From NCBI RefSeq assembly GCF_009495755.1, contig NZ_WIBJ01000033.1:85067-149066 (forward strand): a DNA stretch of 64,000 nt, read 5' to 3'. This DNA comes from Flavobacterium sp. LMO8 (GTDB lineage Bacteria > Bacteroidota > Bacteroidia > Flavobacteriales > Flavobacteriaceae). Position 1 is the first letter of the stretch, and the number at the start of each line of letters is the position of its first letter. The notes under the pieces are model-generated. The model did no database searches, was not told where the DNA came from, and saw only the letters and a list, made by a program, of their open reading frames with translations. Below, piece after piece: positions 1 through 10,693 of this stretch. A program made the translations under genes and the position numbers.

Positions 1-60
1 AATCACTAATCACTAATCACTAATCACTAATCACTAATCACTAATCACTAATCACTAATC
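1..60. repeat. Heptanucleotide tandem repeat (AATCACT, about 8.5 copies)
   Basis: The window opens inside an uninterrupted run of the 7-bp unit AATCACT; the last copy is altered to AATCGCT. The array may extend beyond the left edge. It ends about 9 bp before the start codon of the Nudix gene, so it occupies that gene's upstream control region. A diverged relative (TTAGTGATTAG-like, opposite orientation) lies near 20656-20690. Confidence 0.95.
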
Positions 61-69
61 GCTATAAAA

Positions 70-582
70 ATGACTTTTTTTAAATTTTGTCCAAGTTGTG
101 CTTCAACCCATTTTACGTTTCCTAATAACCGTCGTTTTTTGTGTGATGATTGTGGTTTTATCTATTATCATAATATTGCTGCTGCAGTTGCTATTGTTTT
201 TACGTTCCAAGACAAAGTTTTGTTTACAGTACGAAATGTCGACCCAGACAAAGGAAAATGGGATTTACCAGGCGGATTTATCGATCCGAATGAAACTGCA
301 GAAGAAGCAGCTTGTAGAGAAATCAAAGAAGAATTAGGAATTGAAATTTCAACTTCTGATTTAAAATATATCACCACTTCACCAAATAATTATTTATACA
401 AAAATGTTCCCTATAGAACAATGGATATTTTTTACGAATGTGAATTAACTTCCGATGTAATTAAAGTGGAAGCAGAAGATGAAATTCAGGAGTTAATTTG
501 GGTAAAACGTTCGGAAATTGATTTGAATCAAATCGGTTTTGTTTCTATCATTAAAGTAATAGGAGATTTGTATTTGCAATAA
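70..582 (+). CDS. Nudix hydrolase with N-terminal zinc ribbon
   Basis: This is a 170-residue cytosolic Nudix pyrophosphohydrolase. An N-terminal zinc ribbon is visible with cysteines at residues 7, 10, 25 and 28, an arrangement also found in NADH pyrophosphatase-like enzymes. The Nudix box runs from about residue 69 to 91, with G69, E75, R83-E84, E87-E88 and G90 matching Gx5Ex7REUxEExGU. These acidic residues bind the metal that activates hydrolysis of a nucleoside diphosphate linked to another moiety. The substrate cannot be named from sequence. The gene stands alone between a heptamer repeat and the convergent isocitrate dehydrogenase gene. Confidence 0.9.
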   Translation: MTFFKFCPSCASTHFTFPNNRRFLCDDCGFIYYHNIAAAVAIVFTFQDKVLFTVRNVDPDKGKWDLPGGFIDPNETAEEAACREIKEELGIEISTSDLKYITTSPNNYLYKNVPYRTMDIFYECELTSDVIKVEAEDEIQELIWVKRSEIDLNQIGFVSIIKVIGDLYLQ

Positions 583-635
583 AAAGTTTTGATTATTATT
601 GTTGAATAAAAGTTAATATTAATTTTTATAATTTA

Positions 636-673
636 CTGGGTAGGTAAAATAAAAAATAATATTACCTACCCAG
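636..673. terminator. Hairpin between Nudix gene and icd
   Basis: There is a perfect 12-bp inverted repeat, CTGGGTAGGTAA (636-647) and TTACCTACCCAG (662-673), with a 14-bp AT-only loop between two convergent genes. It is probably a shared terminator, although neither side has a strong T tract. Confidence 0.6.
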
Positions 674-695
674 AAATAAAAAGTTAATTTAAAAC

Positions 696-2987
<2,292 letters not shown>

Positions 2988-3023
2988 TTAGGATAAAGGC
3001 TTAAATCTTGCATAAAATTCAAT

Positions 3024-3054
3024 AAAAAAAGCCACAACAATGTTGCGGCTTTTT
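3024..3054 (-). terminator. Intrinsic terminator of rplS
   Basis: On the minus strand an 8-bp stem GCCGCAAC/GTTGTGGC (one G-U pair) with a 3-nt loop is followed by a run of T. The G-U pair forms only in the minus-strand RNA, which supports assignment to rplS. Confidence 0.85.
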
Positions 3055-3073
3055 ATACTTGAGAAAGTACAAA

Positions 3074-3430
3074 TTAGTTTTTGTATCTTCTTTCTTTGAT
3101 TTTTGCTTTTTTACCAGTAAGATCTCTAAAGTAGTAGATACGAGCTCTACGAACTTTACCTCTTTGGTTCACTTCAACTTTTTGTAAAGCTGGCATGTTT
3201 ACTGGGAAGATACGCTCTACACCAACAGCTCCAGACATTTTACGGATTGTAAAAGTTTCAGTTGCTCCAGCACCTCTTCTTTGGATTACAACTCCTTTGA
3301 AGAACTGAGTTCTAGTTTTTTCACCCTCTTTAATTTCGTAGTAAACAGTGATAGTATCACCAGCTCCGAATACAGGGAAATCTTTTTTTGTTACAAATTC
3401 GCTATTAACGAAATCAACTAAATTTGACAT
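3074..3430 (-). CDS. rplS: 50S ribosomal protein L19
   Basis: L19 sits at the interface of the 30S and 50S subunits. The predicted protein (118 residues from ATG at 3430) has the family signatures VVIQRRGAGATETFTIRK and the basic C-terminus ending in KIKERRYKN. The open frame runs upstream to a TTG at 3493, but that would add 21 non-homologous residues, and L19 proteins begin near MSNLVDFVN, so the ATG at 3430 is preferred. It lies downstream of trmD as in many bacteria, but here a BLUF gene separates the two, and rplS has its own promoter and terminator. Confidence 0.96.
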   Translation of the reverse strand: MSNLVDFVNSEFVTKKDFPVFGAGDTITVYYEIKEGEKTRTQFFKGVVIQRRGAGATETFTIRKMSGAVGVERIFPVNMPALQKVEVNQRGKVRRARIYYFRDLTGKKAKIKERRYKN

Positions 3431-3501
3431 AATCGTAATTATAAATGTTTGATTCAAAGCAACATACACGGTTATCGTCAGAGGTTGGTTCAAAGTGGGT
3501 G

Positions 3502-3531
3502 CAAAATTAAGTTATTTTATTGAAAATACAA
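3502..3531 (-). promoter_or_regulatory. Promoter of rplS (-33 and -7 elements)
   Basis: On the minus strand TTG (3531-3529), a 19-bp spacer and TAATTTTG (3509-3502) match both elements of the Bacteroidota consensus. It predicts a roughly 65-nt untranslated leader before rplS, long enough for an L19 autoregulatory structure. Confidence 0.75.
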
Positions 3532-3548
3532 ATTTTTGTAGTCTATTT

Positions 3549-3971
3549 TTAATTATAAAGCACCTTGTTTCGGAAAGAATTCAAAAATGTATCGATAAAA
3601 GTACTGATGATGACATCAATATTAGATGCTTTTTTGACTTGAAATGGATTGATTTCGGGGTGTTTTAGGAGAAATTCAGGATTAACAATGCTGTAACCCA
3701 TTTTCCAATCAGAAAAGCTACGCTTTTTTATAGGTTCATTCGTAATTAGGATGATATTTTTATGTCTAGAATCGTTTAAAATTTTTTGGTAAGTCATTTC
3801 AATTGCTTCTTTTTTACCTTCAATAATTTGCAAGAAATTACCATCGGCATAAAGTAACAATCCAGTAATGCCATAATTTGCATTATTTTTTCTAGATAAA
3901 TCTAATAAACTATTTATCTCTTCATCTGAAAAAACTTTGACTCCAGAACTCAGATAGATAATACGTTGCAT
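3549..3971 (-). CDS. BLUF domain blue-light sensor protein
   Basis: This is a 140-residue protein made of one BLUF (blue light using FAD) domain plus a short C-terminal tail of about 45 residues. All photocycle residues known from AppA are present at a constant offset: Y6, N30, Q48, W89 and M91. The motifs GITGLLLY and FLQIIEG are typical. The ATG at 3971 is preferred over the upstream frame because BLUF domains begin with the flavin-contacting Tyr near residue 6. No output domain is fused, so it must signal through a partner. It lies between trmD and rplS on the same strand, 62 bp after trmD; the reason for this location is unknown. Confidence 0.93.
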   Translation of the reverse strand: MQRIIYLSSGVKVFSDEEINSLLDLSRKNNANYGITGLLLYADGNFLQIIEGKKEAIEMTYQKILNDSRHKNIILITNEPIKKRSFSDWKMGYSIVNPEFLLKHPEINPFQVKKASNIDVIISTFIDTFLNSFRNKVLYN

Positions 3972-4033
3972 TTTTATCTTTTTTAAAGATATAAATTTAC
4001 GAAAATAGCAACAAATAAAAAACATTTTAATGA

Positions 4034-4711
4034 TTAATCTTCCAATAAATCAGGTCGTCTGTTCTTGGTATGTTCATACGCCATGTCTTCACGCCATTTT
4101 TCAATTTTGGCGAAATTCCCACTTAATAAAACTTCGGGAACTTTCAATCCTTTGTATTCGGCGGGACGCGTGTAGATTGGTGGTGATAATAAATTATCTT
4201 GAAAGCTATCCGTCAAGGCTGAAGTTTCATCACTCAAAACACCTGGAATCAATCGAATAATCGCATCGCAAAACACAATAGCTCCAATTTCGCCACCACT
4301 CAATACATAATCACCAATCGAGATTTCGCGAGTAATATGCATATCACGAACTCTTTGGTCCACACCTTTATAATGTCCGCATAGAATCAATATATTTTCA
4401 TACATTGAAATTGAATTCGCCATTTTTTGGTTCAAGGTTTCTCCATCAGGTGTCATGTATATGATTTCGTCGTATGTTCTTTCGCTTTTTAGTTTCGAAA
4501 TACAATCGTCGATAGGTTGCACCATCATTACCATACCAGCACCGCCACCAAATTGATAATCATCGACACTTCTTTGTTTATTGGTAGTGTAATCTCTTAA
4601 GTTGTGAAAATGAACTTCGACCAAACCTTTTTCAATGGCACGTTTCATTATGGAAGCTTCAAACGGACTTCGCATTAATTCGGGTAAAACGGTAATAATA
4701 TCAATTCGCAT
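4034..4711 (-). CDS. trmD: tRNA (guanine-N1)-methyltransferase TrmD
   Basis: TrmD methylates G37 of tRNAs next to the anticodon using S-adenosylmethionine and prevents +1 frameshifting. The protein is 225 residues, the normal length. Visible family features include an N-terminal [12 protein letters not shown], the GGGAGMVM loop near residue 57, and the trefoil-knot segment [17 protein letters not shown]. It follows a methyltransferase gene with a 17-bp gap and precedes the BLUF gene, so the three may share a transcript. rpsP and rimM, usual partners elsewhere, are not in this window. Confidence 0.97.
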   Translation of the reverse strand: MRIDIITVLPELMRSPFEASIMKRAIEKGLVEVHFHNLRDYTTNKQRSVDDYQFGGGAGMVMMVQPIDDCISKLKSERTYDEIIYMTPDGETLNQKMANSISMYENILILCGHYKGVDQRVRDMHITREISIGDYVLSGGEIGAIVFCDAIIRLIPGVLSDETSALTDSFQDNLLSPPIYTRPAEYKGLKVPEVLLSGNFAKIEKWREDMAYEHTKNRRPDLLED

Positions 4712-4728
4712 GTTGCAAAGATAGTAGA

Positions 4729-5526
4729 TTATTTTTTAGTTGCCGAAAGCGAATACACCATTGGAATTTTGTTTCCCAAATGTTTGATTCGGAATTTATT
4801 CGGTTCAAATTCTTCGGTTTGATTGAAACAATTGTAAGGCGAATAATCAAATTCGTTGAAAGAATTAATTTCTAATCCATTTGAAATCAAAGCGTTTAAA
4901 ACTTCTGAAATAGGATGATTCCATGTGATAGTAGTTGTATTGAGTGAAGCTTCTTTGTTGGCATAAGTTCCTTCTTCTTCCTCAAAAATAGGTTCATCAT
5001 TAAAATAATTATAAAAAACTTCTTTGAAATCGTTATCAAACATCCAAACTACAGGATGAAATTCAGCCATAACAAATTTTCCACCTGGTTTTAAAAAATG
5101 CGAAATCACCTTAGCCCATTTTTCTAAATCAGGAAACCAGCCAATTGTACCATAACTGGTAAAAATAATATCAAATTTTTCGTTTAAATGATTCGGTAAA
5201 TCATAAATATCACAACAAACGAAAGTGGCATCTAAATTCAATTTTTCATTTATTTCTCTTGCTCTTTCAACAGCTTTATCTGATAAATCAACACCTGTAG
5301 CTTTAGCGCCCATTCTCGAAAAAGTCATGGTATCTTGACCAAAGTGACATTGCAAGTGCAATACTTTTTTTGCTTTTACATCGCCAAGCAAATCTAATTC
5401 GATACTATTTAAGGTTGATTTTCCATTCAGAAAACCTTCCATATCATAAAAATCAGAGTCAATGTGCACATCAACTTTGTTGTTCCAAGTTTCTTTATTA
5501 ATATTTATGTAATCTTTTGCTTCCAT
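4729..5526 (-). CDS. Class I SAM-dependent methyltransferase
   Basis: This is a 265-residue soluble methyltransferase. The SAM-binding Rossmann motif is [12 protein letters not shown] near residue 56 (the usual GxGxG is altered to a CHFGQ form found in one subgroup), followed by the acidic motif [11 protein letters not shown] and [13 protein letters not shown] near residue 145. The substrate is not evident. The ATG at 5526 is preferred over a TTG three codons upstream. The gene is divergent from the isomerase gene and is followed closely by trmD. Confidence 0.85.
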   Translation of the reverse strand: MEAKDYININKETWNNKVDVHIDSDFYDMEGFLNGKSTLNSIELDLLGDVKAKKVLHLQCHFGQDTMTFSRMGAKATGVDLSDKAVERAREINEKLNLDATFVCCDIYDLPNHLNEKFDIIFTSYGTIGWFPDLEKWAKVISHFLKPGGKFVMAEFHPVVWMFDNDFKEVFYNYFNDEPIFEEEEGTYANKEASLNTTTITWNHPISEVLNALISNGLEINSFNEFDYSPYNCFNQTEEFEPNKFRIKHLGNKIPMVYSLSATKK

Positions 5527-5565
5527 AGTATTCAAATAAGTATATCAAATCTACTATTTATTTTG

Positions 5566-5573
5566 TAATTTTG
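5566..5573 (+). promoter_or_regulatory. -7 promoter element for the cyclophilin-FKBP gene
   Basis: TAATTTTG matches TAnnTTTG 26 bp before the start codon. No TTG is present at the -33 distance. Confidence 0.5.
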
Positions 5574-5598
5574 CATCTTTAAATTAAAAATCAAAACA

Positions 5599-6531
5599 AT
5601 GGAAAACGGAATATACGCTAAATTTAACACGGCAAAAGGTGCTATTTTAGTAAAATTAACGCACGATTTAACACCAGGAACAGTAGGTAACTTCGTAGGA
5701 TTAGCAGAAGGTCAATTAGAAAATTCGGCTAGACCAATGGGAAAACCTTATTATGATGGATTAAAATTTCATCGTGTAATTCCTGATTTTATGATACAAG
5801 GTGGTTGTCCTCAAGGGCAAGGAACAGGTGGTCCTGGTTACAACTTCGACGATGAGTTTCACCCAAGTTTAAAACACGACAAACCAGGCGTTTTGTCTAT
5901 GGCTAACGCTGGGCCTGGAACTAATGGTTCTCAGTTTTTTATTACACACGTTCCTACGAATTGGTTAGATGGAAAACACACTGTTTTTGGTCACGTAATT
6001 GAAGGACAAGATGTGGTTGATGCTGTTGCTGGTGATGATGCTTTAGAAAGTATTGAAATCATTAGAGTTGGAGAAGAAGCTCAAAAATGGAATGCTGTTG
6101 AAGCTTTCAGAACGTTTGAAGGTTCAAGAGAAAAAAGAATTGCTGAGCAAAAAAAAATGGCAGAGGAAGCTTTGGAAAAATTAGCAGCTGGTTTTCAAAA
6201 GACTGAAAGTGGCTTACGTTACCAAATTATCCAAAAAGGGAATGGTACACAAGCTGAAAAAGGTAAAAAAGTATCAGTTCACTACCAAGGTGCATTAGAA
6301 AACGGACAAGTTTTTGATTCTTCATACAAAAGAAAACAACCAATCGATTTCCAATTAGGAGTAGGACAAGTTATTGAAGGTTGGGACGAAGGTATTGCTT
6401 TATTAAAAGTGGGAGACAAAGCGCGTTTTGTGATTCCTTCATACTTAGGATACGGTTCTAGAGGTGCTGGAGGTGTAATTCCACCAGATGCAACTTTAGT
6501 ATTTGATGTAGAATTAATGGATGTGAAGTAA
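5599..6531 (+). CDS. Dual-family immunophilin: cyclophilin-FKBP fusion peptidyl-prolyl isomerase
   Basis: This is a 310-residue cytosolic protein with two different prolyl isomerase folds. The N-terminal cyclophilin domain (about 1-155) shows [29 protein letters not shown] and [11 protein letters not shown] charged helical linker (about 165-200) follows. The C-terminal FKBP domain (about 205-310) shows [27 protein letters not shown] and [12 protein letters not shown]. Fusions with this domain order (CFBP) have been described from Flavobacterium, while an apicomplexan version has the reverse order. No signal peptide is seen, so it acts in the cytoplasm. A strong terminator follows. Confidence 0.95.
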   Translation: MENGIYAKFNTAKGAILVKLTHDLTPGTVGNFVGLAEGQLENSARPMGKPYYDGLKFHRVIPDFMIQGGCPQGQGTGGPGYNFDDEFHPSLKHDKPGVLSMANAGPGTNGSQFFITHVPTNWLDGKHTVFGHVIEGQDVVDAVAGDDALESIEIIRVGEEAQKWNAVEAFRTFEGSREKRIAEQKKMAEEALEKLAAGFQKTESGLRYQIIQKGNGTQAEKGKKVSVHYQGALENGQVFDSSYKRKQPIDFQLGVGQVIEGWDEGIALLKVGDKARFVIPSYLGYGSRGAGGVIPPDATLVFDVELMDVK

Positions 6532-6550
6532 TTAGAATTCATACTCAAAA

Positions 6551-6586
6551 AAAAATCCCAAAAACAATGTTTTTGGGATTTTTTTA
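6551..6586 (+). terminator. Intrinsic terminator after the cyclophilin-FKBP gene
   Basis: An inverted repeat AAATCCCAAAAACA/TGTTTTTGGGATTT with an almost closed loop is followed by a T run. Confidence 0.9.
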
Positions 6587-6616
6587 TATATTTACCCATC
6601 AAACAAATCTTGAAGT

Positions 6617-6901
6617 ATGAAAATTAAAATTATTGCAATAATTCTTTTAGGAACATTTATTTATTCTTGTTCGCCAAAAGTCGTTCAAACACAAGCACCA
6701 AAAGTCGATGGAGTGCCATTGACACCAGAATTAGCAGAAGGTAAAGTCATTTTTGAAAGCAAATGTGCTAAATGTCACGATTTATATAGTCCTAAAGATT
6801 TTAATGCGGAACAATGGAAGCCAATTATGTTAAGTATGCAGAAAAAAGCTAAAATTTCAGATCAAGAAAGAGAGAAGATTTATGCTTATCTAACAAAATA
6901 A
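6617..6901 (+). CDS. Small lipoprotein c-type cytochrome
   Basis: This 94-residue protein begins with a lipoprotein signal peptide; the lipobox FIYSC places the lipidated cysteine at residue 18. One heme c attachment site, CAKCH (residues 50-54), is present, and Met71 or Met74 could be the distal heme ligand. The mature part is only about 77 residues, a minimal class I cytochrome c anchored in the periplasm or outer membrane. It may shuttle electrons, but no oxidase or reductase gene is adjacent. A terminator follows directly. Confidence 0.85.
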   Translation: MKIKIIAIILLGTFIYSCSPKVVQTQAPKVDGVPLTPELAEGKVIFESKCAKCHDLYSPKDFNAEQWKPIMLSMQKKAKISDQEREKIYAYLTK

Positions 6902-6908
6902 TAAAAGT

Positions 6909-6934
6909 ATCCGTCAATAGGCGGATATTTTTTT
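6909..6934 (+). terminator. Intrinsic terminator after the cytochrome gene
   Basis: A TATCCG/CGGATA stem with an 8-nt loop is followed by seven T residues. Confidence 0.8.
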
Positions 6935-6971
6935 GGTATCATTTTTGTATTTTTACCACCAATTAAAGTCT

Positions 6972-7475
6972 ATGAAAACCAAATTATCTTTTTTATTTCT
7001 ACTTTTTTCTATGTTCACTTTCGGACAAGTGCCACATTGTGGCTTTGATTTTACTTCGTATTTAGTGGTAAAAGCTCATGAAGAAGGAAAATCAGATAAT
7101 ATTTCCGATTTGAAAATTACTTTGGTCAACGAAAAAGGAGAAGAAGTCATCAACGAAAACAACAAATACAGTTGGAAACTTGGAAATCAACCGTTGATTT
7201 TTTCTAAAAATTATGTAATCAGTAAACCAAACGAACCCATAAAATGGTTTTTTCCTTATGCTGGAGATACCTATTTACTTTCAGTAACCAATACCTTTCC
7301 TGCCGAAGAATTTTATATTAAAATTCAAGACACAAAAGGAAAGTTCAAAGAACAATTGGTACAATTGCAAGCTTTTAATATGTACATCTTGTGTTCGAGT
7401 GAAAACGAACGCCAAGCCAGAACTTTTGGGCCAAGAACAAATAATCCGATTGATGTGGTTTTGGTGAAAGATTAA
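6972..7475 (+). CDS. Exported hypothetical protein
   Basis: I do not recognise a family. The 167-residue product starts with a typical signal peptide (MKTKLSFLFLLFSMFTFGQ), so the mature protein begins near residue 20. The rest is polar and predicted beta-rich, with segments reading like an Ig-like or carbohydrate-binding-like fold. Two cysteines (HCGFDF near the mature N-terminus and LCSSENE near residue 140) could form a disulfide. The ATG at 6972 is chosen because it directly starts the signal peptide. It converges with the next gene; the two stops overlap by 4 bp. Confidence 0.75.
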   Translation: MKTKLSFLFLLFSMFTFGQVPHCGFDFTSYLVVKAHEEGKSDNISDLKITLVNEKGEEVINENNKYSWKLGNQPLIFSKNYVISKPNEPIKWFFPYAGDTYLLSVTNTFPAEEFYIKIQDTKGKFKEQLVQLQAFNMYILCSSENERQARTFGPRTNNPIDVVLVKD

Positions 7476-7921
7476 TATAAAAGCACGTAAATTATATTTC
7501 CAATCATCATAATCTTAAATATTAATGACAGCGTATTGTTTTTTAATTTAAATTTTTTCTCAGTTGTAATTATTATTATAACTAATAAAGGCAGGATTAA
7601 ACCAGAAAATAATCTTAACGAAAAAGTTTCAGAAAAATTATCAAATGTATATGAATTAACTTCATTAAAAATCTTAGATTTTTTTATTATAATTGTATCG
7701 CCTTCAGTTATTTTATTTCTAAATTCCTTTGAAATCAAAAAAATCTCGTTTTCGCATTTAAGTGTGTAACTAAAATGTGAGTTTCCTCCAGCGTTATAAT
7801 AATTTTGTCTAACTTGTTTGATTGAGATTGCTTTACCTGTGATTTCAGTTCCAGGTAATAAAAAATCTATAACAAAAATTAATGCCAAAAGGTAAATTAT
7901 AATTTCTATAGTTTTTTTCAT
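7472..7921 (-). CDS. Membrane protein of unknown function
   Basis: This is a 149-residue protein with a hydrophobic N-terminal helix (about 4-23) and two hydrophobic C-terminal helices (about 103-120 and 130-149). They flank an extracytoplasmic or cytoplasmic domain of about 75 residues containing EIFLISKEFRNKITEGDTI, which resembles a small beta-barrel of DUF3592-like proteins, though I cannot assign it firmly. The ATG at 7921 overlaps the stop of the upstream thioredoxin-like gene by one base (TGATG), indicating translational coupling. A GTG three codons upstream is an alternative start. Confidence 0.7.
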   Translation of the reverse strand: MKKTIEIIIYLLALIFVIDFLLPGTEITGKAISIKQVRQNYYNAGGNSHFSYTLKCENEIFLISKEFRNKITEGDTIIIKKSKIFNEVNSYTFDNFSETFSLRLFSGLILPLLVIIIITTEKKFKLKNNTLSLIFKIMMIGNIIYVLLY

Positions 7922-8475
7922 CACTTCCACTTAATATTACACCCAATACTCGGTTTCTGTTCTGGATTAATTAATCGATTCATCACCACACCATCAATAG
8001 CACTTCGTAAATCAGAACCACTAAGCGGAATGCCGTTTGCAGGGCGGCTGTCGTCTAATTGTCCACGGTAAACTAGTTTGTTTTGATTGTCGAAAAGATA
8101 AAAATCAGGCGTGCAAGCAGCATCGTAGGCTTTGGCTACTTCTTGTGTTTCGTCAAATAGATATGGAAATTCAAATCCGTTTTCAAAGGCAAATTCAGTC
8201 ATTAATTCAGGAGCATCTTGCGGATACTTTACTACATCATTACTCGAAATCGCCACAAAACCAATTCCTTGCACACGATAATCGTTCACCACACGAATTA
8301 CCTCGTCCATCACATGATGTACAAACGGACAATGATTGCAAATGAACATGACAATTGTTCCTTTTTCGCCTTTACAATCAGCAAACGTTTTAAAATCGGT
8401 AGCGTTGGTGTCTCTCAAATTAAAATCAGGAGCAATCGTGCCCAGTGGTAACATGTTGGAAGGAGTTTGAGCCAT
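7921..8475 (-). CDS. Thioredoxin-fold protein of the AhpC/TSA-like family
   Basis: This 184-residue protein has a thioredoxin fold with the redox motif C46-N-H-C49 in IVMFICNHCPFV, typical of a widespread family annotated as thioredoxin family or redoxin-domain proteins. Further family marks are FVAISSNDVVKYP, TPDFYLFD and the C-terminal SIGCNIKWK with a third cysteine. There is no signal peptide, so it is cytosolic. It may reduce peroxides or disulfides; the substrate is unknown. It is coupled to a small membrane protein gene downstream. Confidence 0.88.
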   Translation of the reverse strand: MAQTPSNMLPLGTIAPDFNLRDTNATDFKTFADCKGEKGTIVMFICNHCPFVHHVMDEVIRVVNDYRVQGIGFVAISSNDVVKYPQDAPELMTEFAFENGFEFPYLFDETQEVAKAYDAACTPDFYLFDNQNKLVYRGQLDDSRPANGIPLSGSDLRSAIDGVVMNRLINPEQKPSIGCNIKWK

Positions 8476-8527
8476 TTTGAAATTAGAATTTAGAAATTAG
8501 AATTTTGAATATTTTTAATTGTTTTTT

Positions 8528-8593
8528 GGAACACAGATGACACCGATTTTAGAAATTTACACAGATTTTTTTAATTTCTTCAATCTGTGTTCC
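8528..8593. repeat. Dispersed intergenic repeat, GGAACACAGAT family, complete copy
   Basis: The element has perfect 11-bp terminal inverted repeats, GGAACACAGAT (8528-8538) and ATCTGTGTTCC (8583-8593). It is followed on the left by GACACCGATTTTAGA and internally repeats ACAGATTT. Related partial copies are at 51488 and 54925 in this window. It lies between a minus-strand gene start and the pyrD promoter. It encodes nothing. Confidence 0.85.
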
Positions 8594-8719
8594 TAAATAA
8601 ATTTTTAAAATTGTTCTTGAACTTGTCTTTGTACTTGAACTTGTTCTTGCTAATTATACGCACCAAATCTTTTATTGTTACAAAATGCGGCAATACTTTT
8701 TTTTGGAATAGCATTTTCT

Positions 8720-8727
8720 TACTTTTG
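8720..8727 (+). promoter_or_regulatory. -7 promoter element for pyrD
   Basis: TACTTTTG matches TAnnTTTG 20 bp before the pyrD start. No matching -33 TTG at the usual spacing. Confidence 0.4.
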
Positions 8728-8746
8728 CAGAACAACACAACACACT

Positions 8747-9784
8747 ATGTACAAAATTTTCATTCGTCCGTTACTTTTCTGTTTCGATCCAGAAAAAGTG
8801 CACTATTTTACTTTTTCATTAATTCGTTTTCTGAATAAAATCCCAGGGTTTTCAGGTTTATTTCAAGCGCTTTACGAAGTAAAAGATGCTCGTTTAGAAC
8901 GAGAAGTTTTCGGAATTAAATTCAAAAATCCAGTAGGGTTAGCTGCAGGATTTGACAAAGATGCGAAGTTGTATCAAGAGTTATCGAATTTCGGTTTCGG
9001 ATTTATTGAAATTGGAACATTAACGCCTGTTGGACAAGAAGGAAATCCTAAAAAACGTTTGTTCCGCCTAAAAGAAGACAACGCCATTATCAACCGAATG
9101 GGTTTCAATAATGGTGGTGTAAAAGAAGCAGTCGAACGTTTGAAAAAAAACAAAGGCGTTTTAATCGGTGGAAACATCGGTAAAAATAAAGTCACGCCAA
9201 ACGAAGAAGCGGTTAAGGATTACGAAATCTGTTTTGAAGCTTTGTTTCCGCATGTCGATTATTTTGTGGTGAATGTGAGTTCGCCTAACACACCAAATCT
9301 TCGCGAATTACAAGATAAAAAACCGTTGACAGAATTATTACAAACACTTCAAGATAAGAATAATGCAATGCCTGTCACTTCGGATGGAGTAGAGAAGCCA
9401 AAACCAATTTTACTAAAAATCGCTCCCGATTTAACCGACGAACAACTTTTAGACATCATTGATATCGTCAACGAAACTAAAATTGCAGGTGTAATTGCTA
9501 CAAATACTACGATTTCTCGTGAAGGCTTGCATTCAGAAAACAAATCAGAAATGGGCGGTTTATCTGGAAAACCATTAACCAAGCGTTCTACAGAAGTCAT
9601 TCGTTTTCTGTCGGAAAAAAGCAATAAATCGTTTCCAATCATAGGAGTAGGAGGCATTCACACCGCTGAAGATGCATTAGAAAAATTAGAAGCTGGAGCA
9701 AGTTTGGTTCAGTTATATACTGGGTTTATTTACGAAGGACCGCAGTTGATAAAAGATATTAACAAGGCATTGCTAAAAAAATAA
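8747..9784 (+). CDS. pyrD: Dihydroorotate dehydrogenase (quinone), class 2
   Basis: PyrD oxidises dihydroorotate to orotate in pyrimidine synthesis and passes electrons to membrane quinone through FMN. The start at 8747 gives a 345-residue protein beginning [11 protein letters not shown], the membrane-associating N-terminal helix of class 2 enzymes; an upstream in-frame codon would add 24 unrelated residues. Visible motifs are [42 protein letters not shown] (catalytic serine region), ATNTTISR and [27 protein letters not shown]. The next gene follows after 45 bp. Confidence 0.96.
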   Translation: MYKIFIRPLLFCFDPEKVHYFTFSLIRFLNKIPGFSGLFQALYEVKDARLEREVFGIKFKNPVGLAAGFDKDAKLYQELSNFGFGFIEIGTLTPVGQEGNPKKRLFRLKEDNAIINRMGFNNGGVKEAVERLKKNKGVLIGGNIGKNKVTPNEEAVKDYEICFEALFPHVDYFVVNVSSPNTPNLRELQDKKPLTELLQTLQDKNNAMPVTSDGVEKPKPILLKIAPDLTDEQLLDIIDIVNETKIAGVIATNTTISREGLHSENKSEMGGLSGKPLTKRSTEVIRFLSEKSNKSFPIIGVGGIHTAEDALEKLEAGASLVQLYTGFIYEGPQLIKDINKALLKK

Positions 9785-9829
9785 AAGATAGGTTTCACGA
9801 AAACGTTTTCTTTTTTATATTTTTGAAGA

Positions 9830-10693
9830 ATGAATCCAATCAAAATTATCGAATGCCCTCGTGATGCCATGCAAGGTATCAAACCTTTTATTCCAACCGA
9901 AAAGAAGGTGAAATACATCCAATCGTTATTGCGTGTTGGTTTTGATACTCTTGATTTTGGAAGTTTTGTTTCGCCAAAAGCAATTCCTCAAATGCAAGAT
10001 ACGGTTGCCGTATTATCGCAATTGGATTTGTCTGCAACTAACAGTAAATTATTAGCGATTATAGCCAATACACAAGGTGCTCAGAATGCTTCATTTCACA
10101 AGGAAATTCAATATTTAGGATTTCCATTTTCGATTTCAGAGAACTTTCAAATGCGAAATACCCACAAGACTATCGCGGAAAGTTTGGTTACTTTACAAGA
10201 AATTTTAGAAATTGCAGATAAATCCAATAAAGAAGTCGTGACGTACATTTCAATGGGCTTCGGAAATCCGTATGGAGATCCTTGGAATGTTGAAATTGTT
10301 GGCGAATGGACTGAAAAATTGGCGAATATGGGAGTGAAAATTCTATCGCTTTCCGATACTGTTGGAAGTTCGACTCCTGAAGTAATTGATTATTTGTTTT
10401 CCAATTTGATTCCGAAATACCCAAACATTGAATTTGGAGCGCATCTTCATACTACACCAGACAAATGGTTTGAAAAAATTGATGCGGCTTATAACGCAGG
10501 TTGCCGTCGTTATGATGGTGCGATTCAAGGTTTTGGCGGTTGTCCAATGGCAAAAGATGATTTAACAGGAAATATGCCTACGGAAAAATTATTGTCATAT
10601 TTTACTACCAAAAGAGAAAACACGAATACAAGTCCAATGAGCTTTGAAAGTGCGTATAATGAAGCAACTAAATTATTTGGTGAGTTTCATTAG
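9830..10693 (+). CDS. Hydroxymethylglutaryl-CoA lyase
   Basis: This enzyme cleaves HMG-CoA to acetoacetate and acetyl-CoA in leucine degradation. The 287-residue protein has the substrate/metal-binding ECPRDAMQG near residue 8, SLSDTVGSSTPEV, the HLHTT metal-binding histidines, and the GGCPMA loop containing the conserved cysteine near residue 238. It is somewhat short but complete. It follows pyrD by 45 bp on the same strand and may be read from the same transcript, although a TATTTTTG sequence lies just 5 bp before its start codon. Confidence 0.93.
   Translation: MNPIKIIECPRDAMQGIKPFIPTEKKVKYIQSLLRVGFDTLDFGSFVSPKAIPQMQDTVAVLSQLDLSATNSKLLAIIANTQGAQNASFHKEIQYLGFPFSISENFQMRNTHKTIAESLVTLQEILEIADKSNKEVVTYISMGFGNPYGDPWNVEIVGEWTEKLANMGVKILSLSDTVGSSTPEVIDYLFSNLIPKYPNIEFGAHLHTTPDKWFEKIDAAYNAGCRRYDGAIQGFGGCPMAKDDLTGNMPTEKLLSYFTTKRENTNTSPMSFESAYNEATKLFGEFH

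Noticed and set aside
1..60. A CRISPR-like repeat array
   Set aside because: The 7-bp units are contiguous with no spacers, which is a simple tandem repeat.
9818..9825. TATTTTTG as a promoter for HMG-CoA lyase
   Set aside because: It would place the transcription start at the start codon; possible as a leaderless mRNA, but the gene more likely continues from pyrD, so I did not call it.
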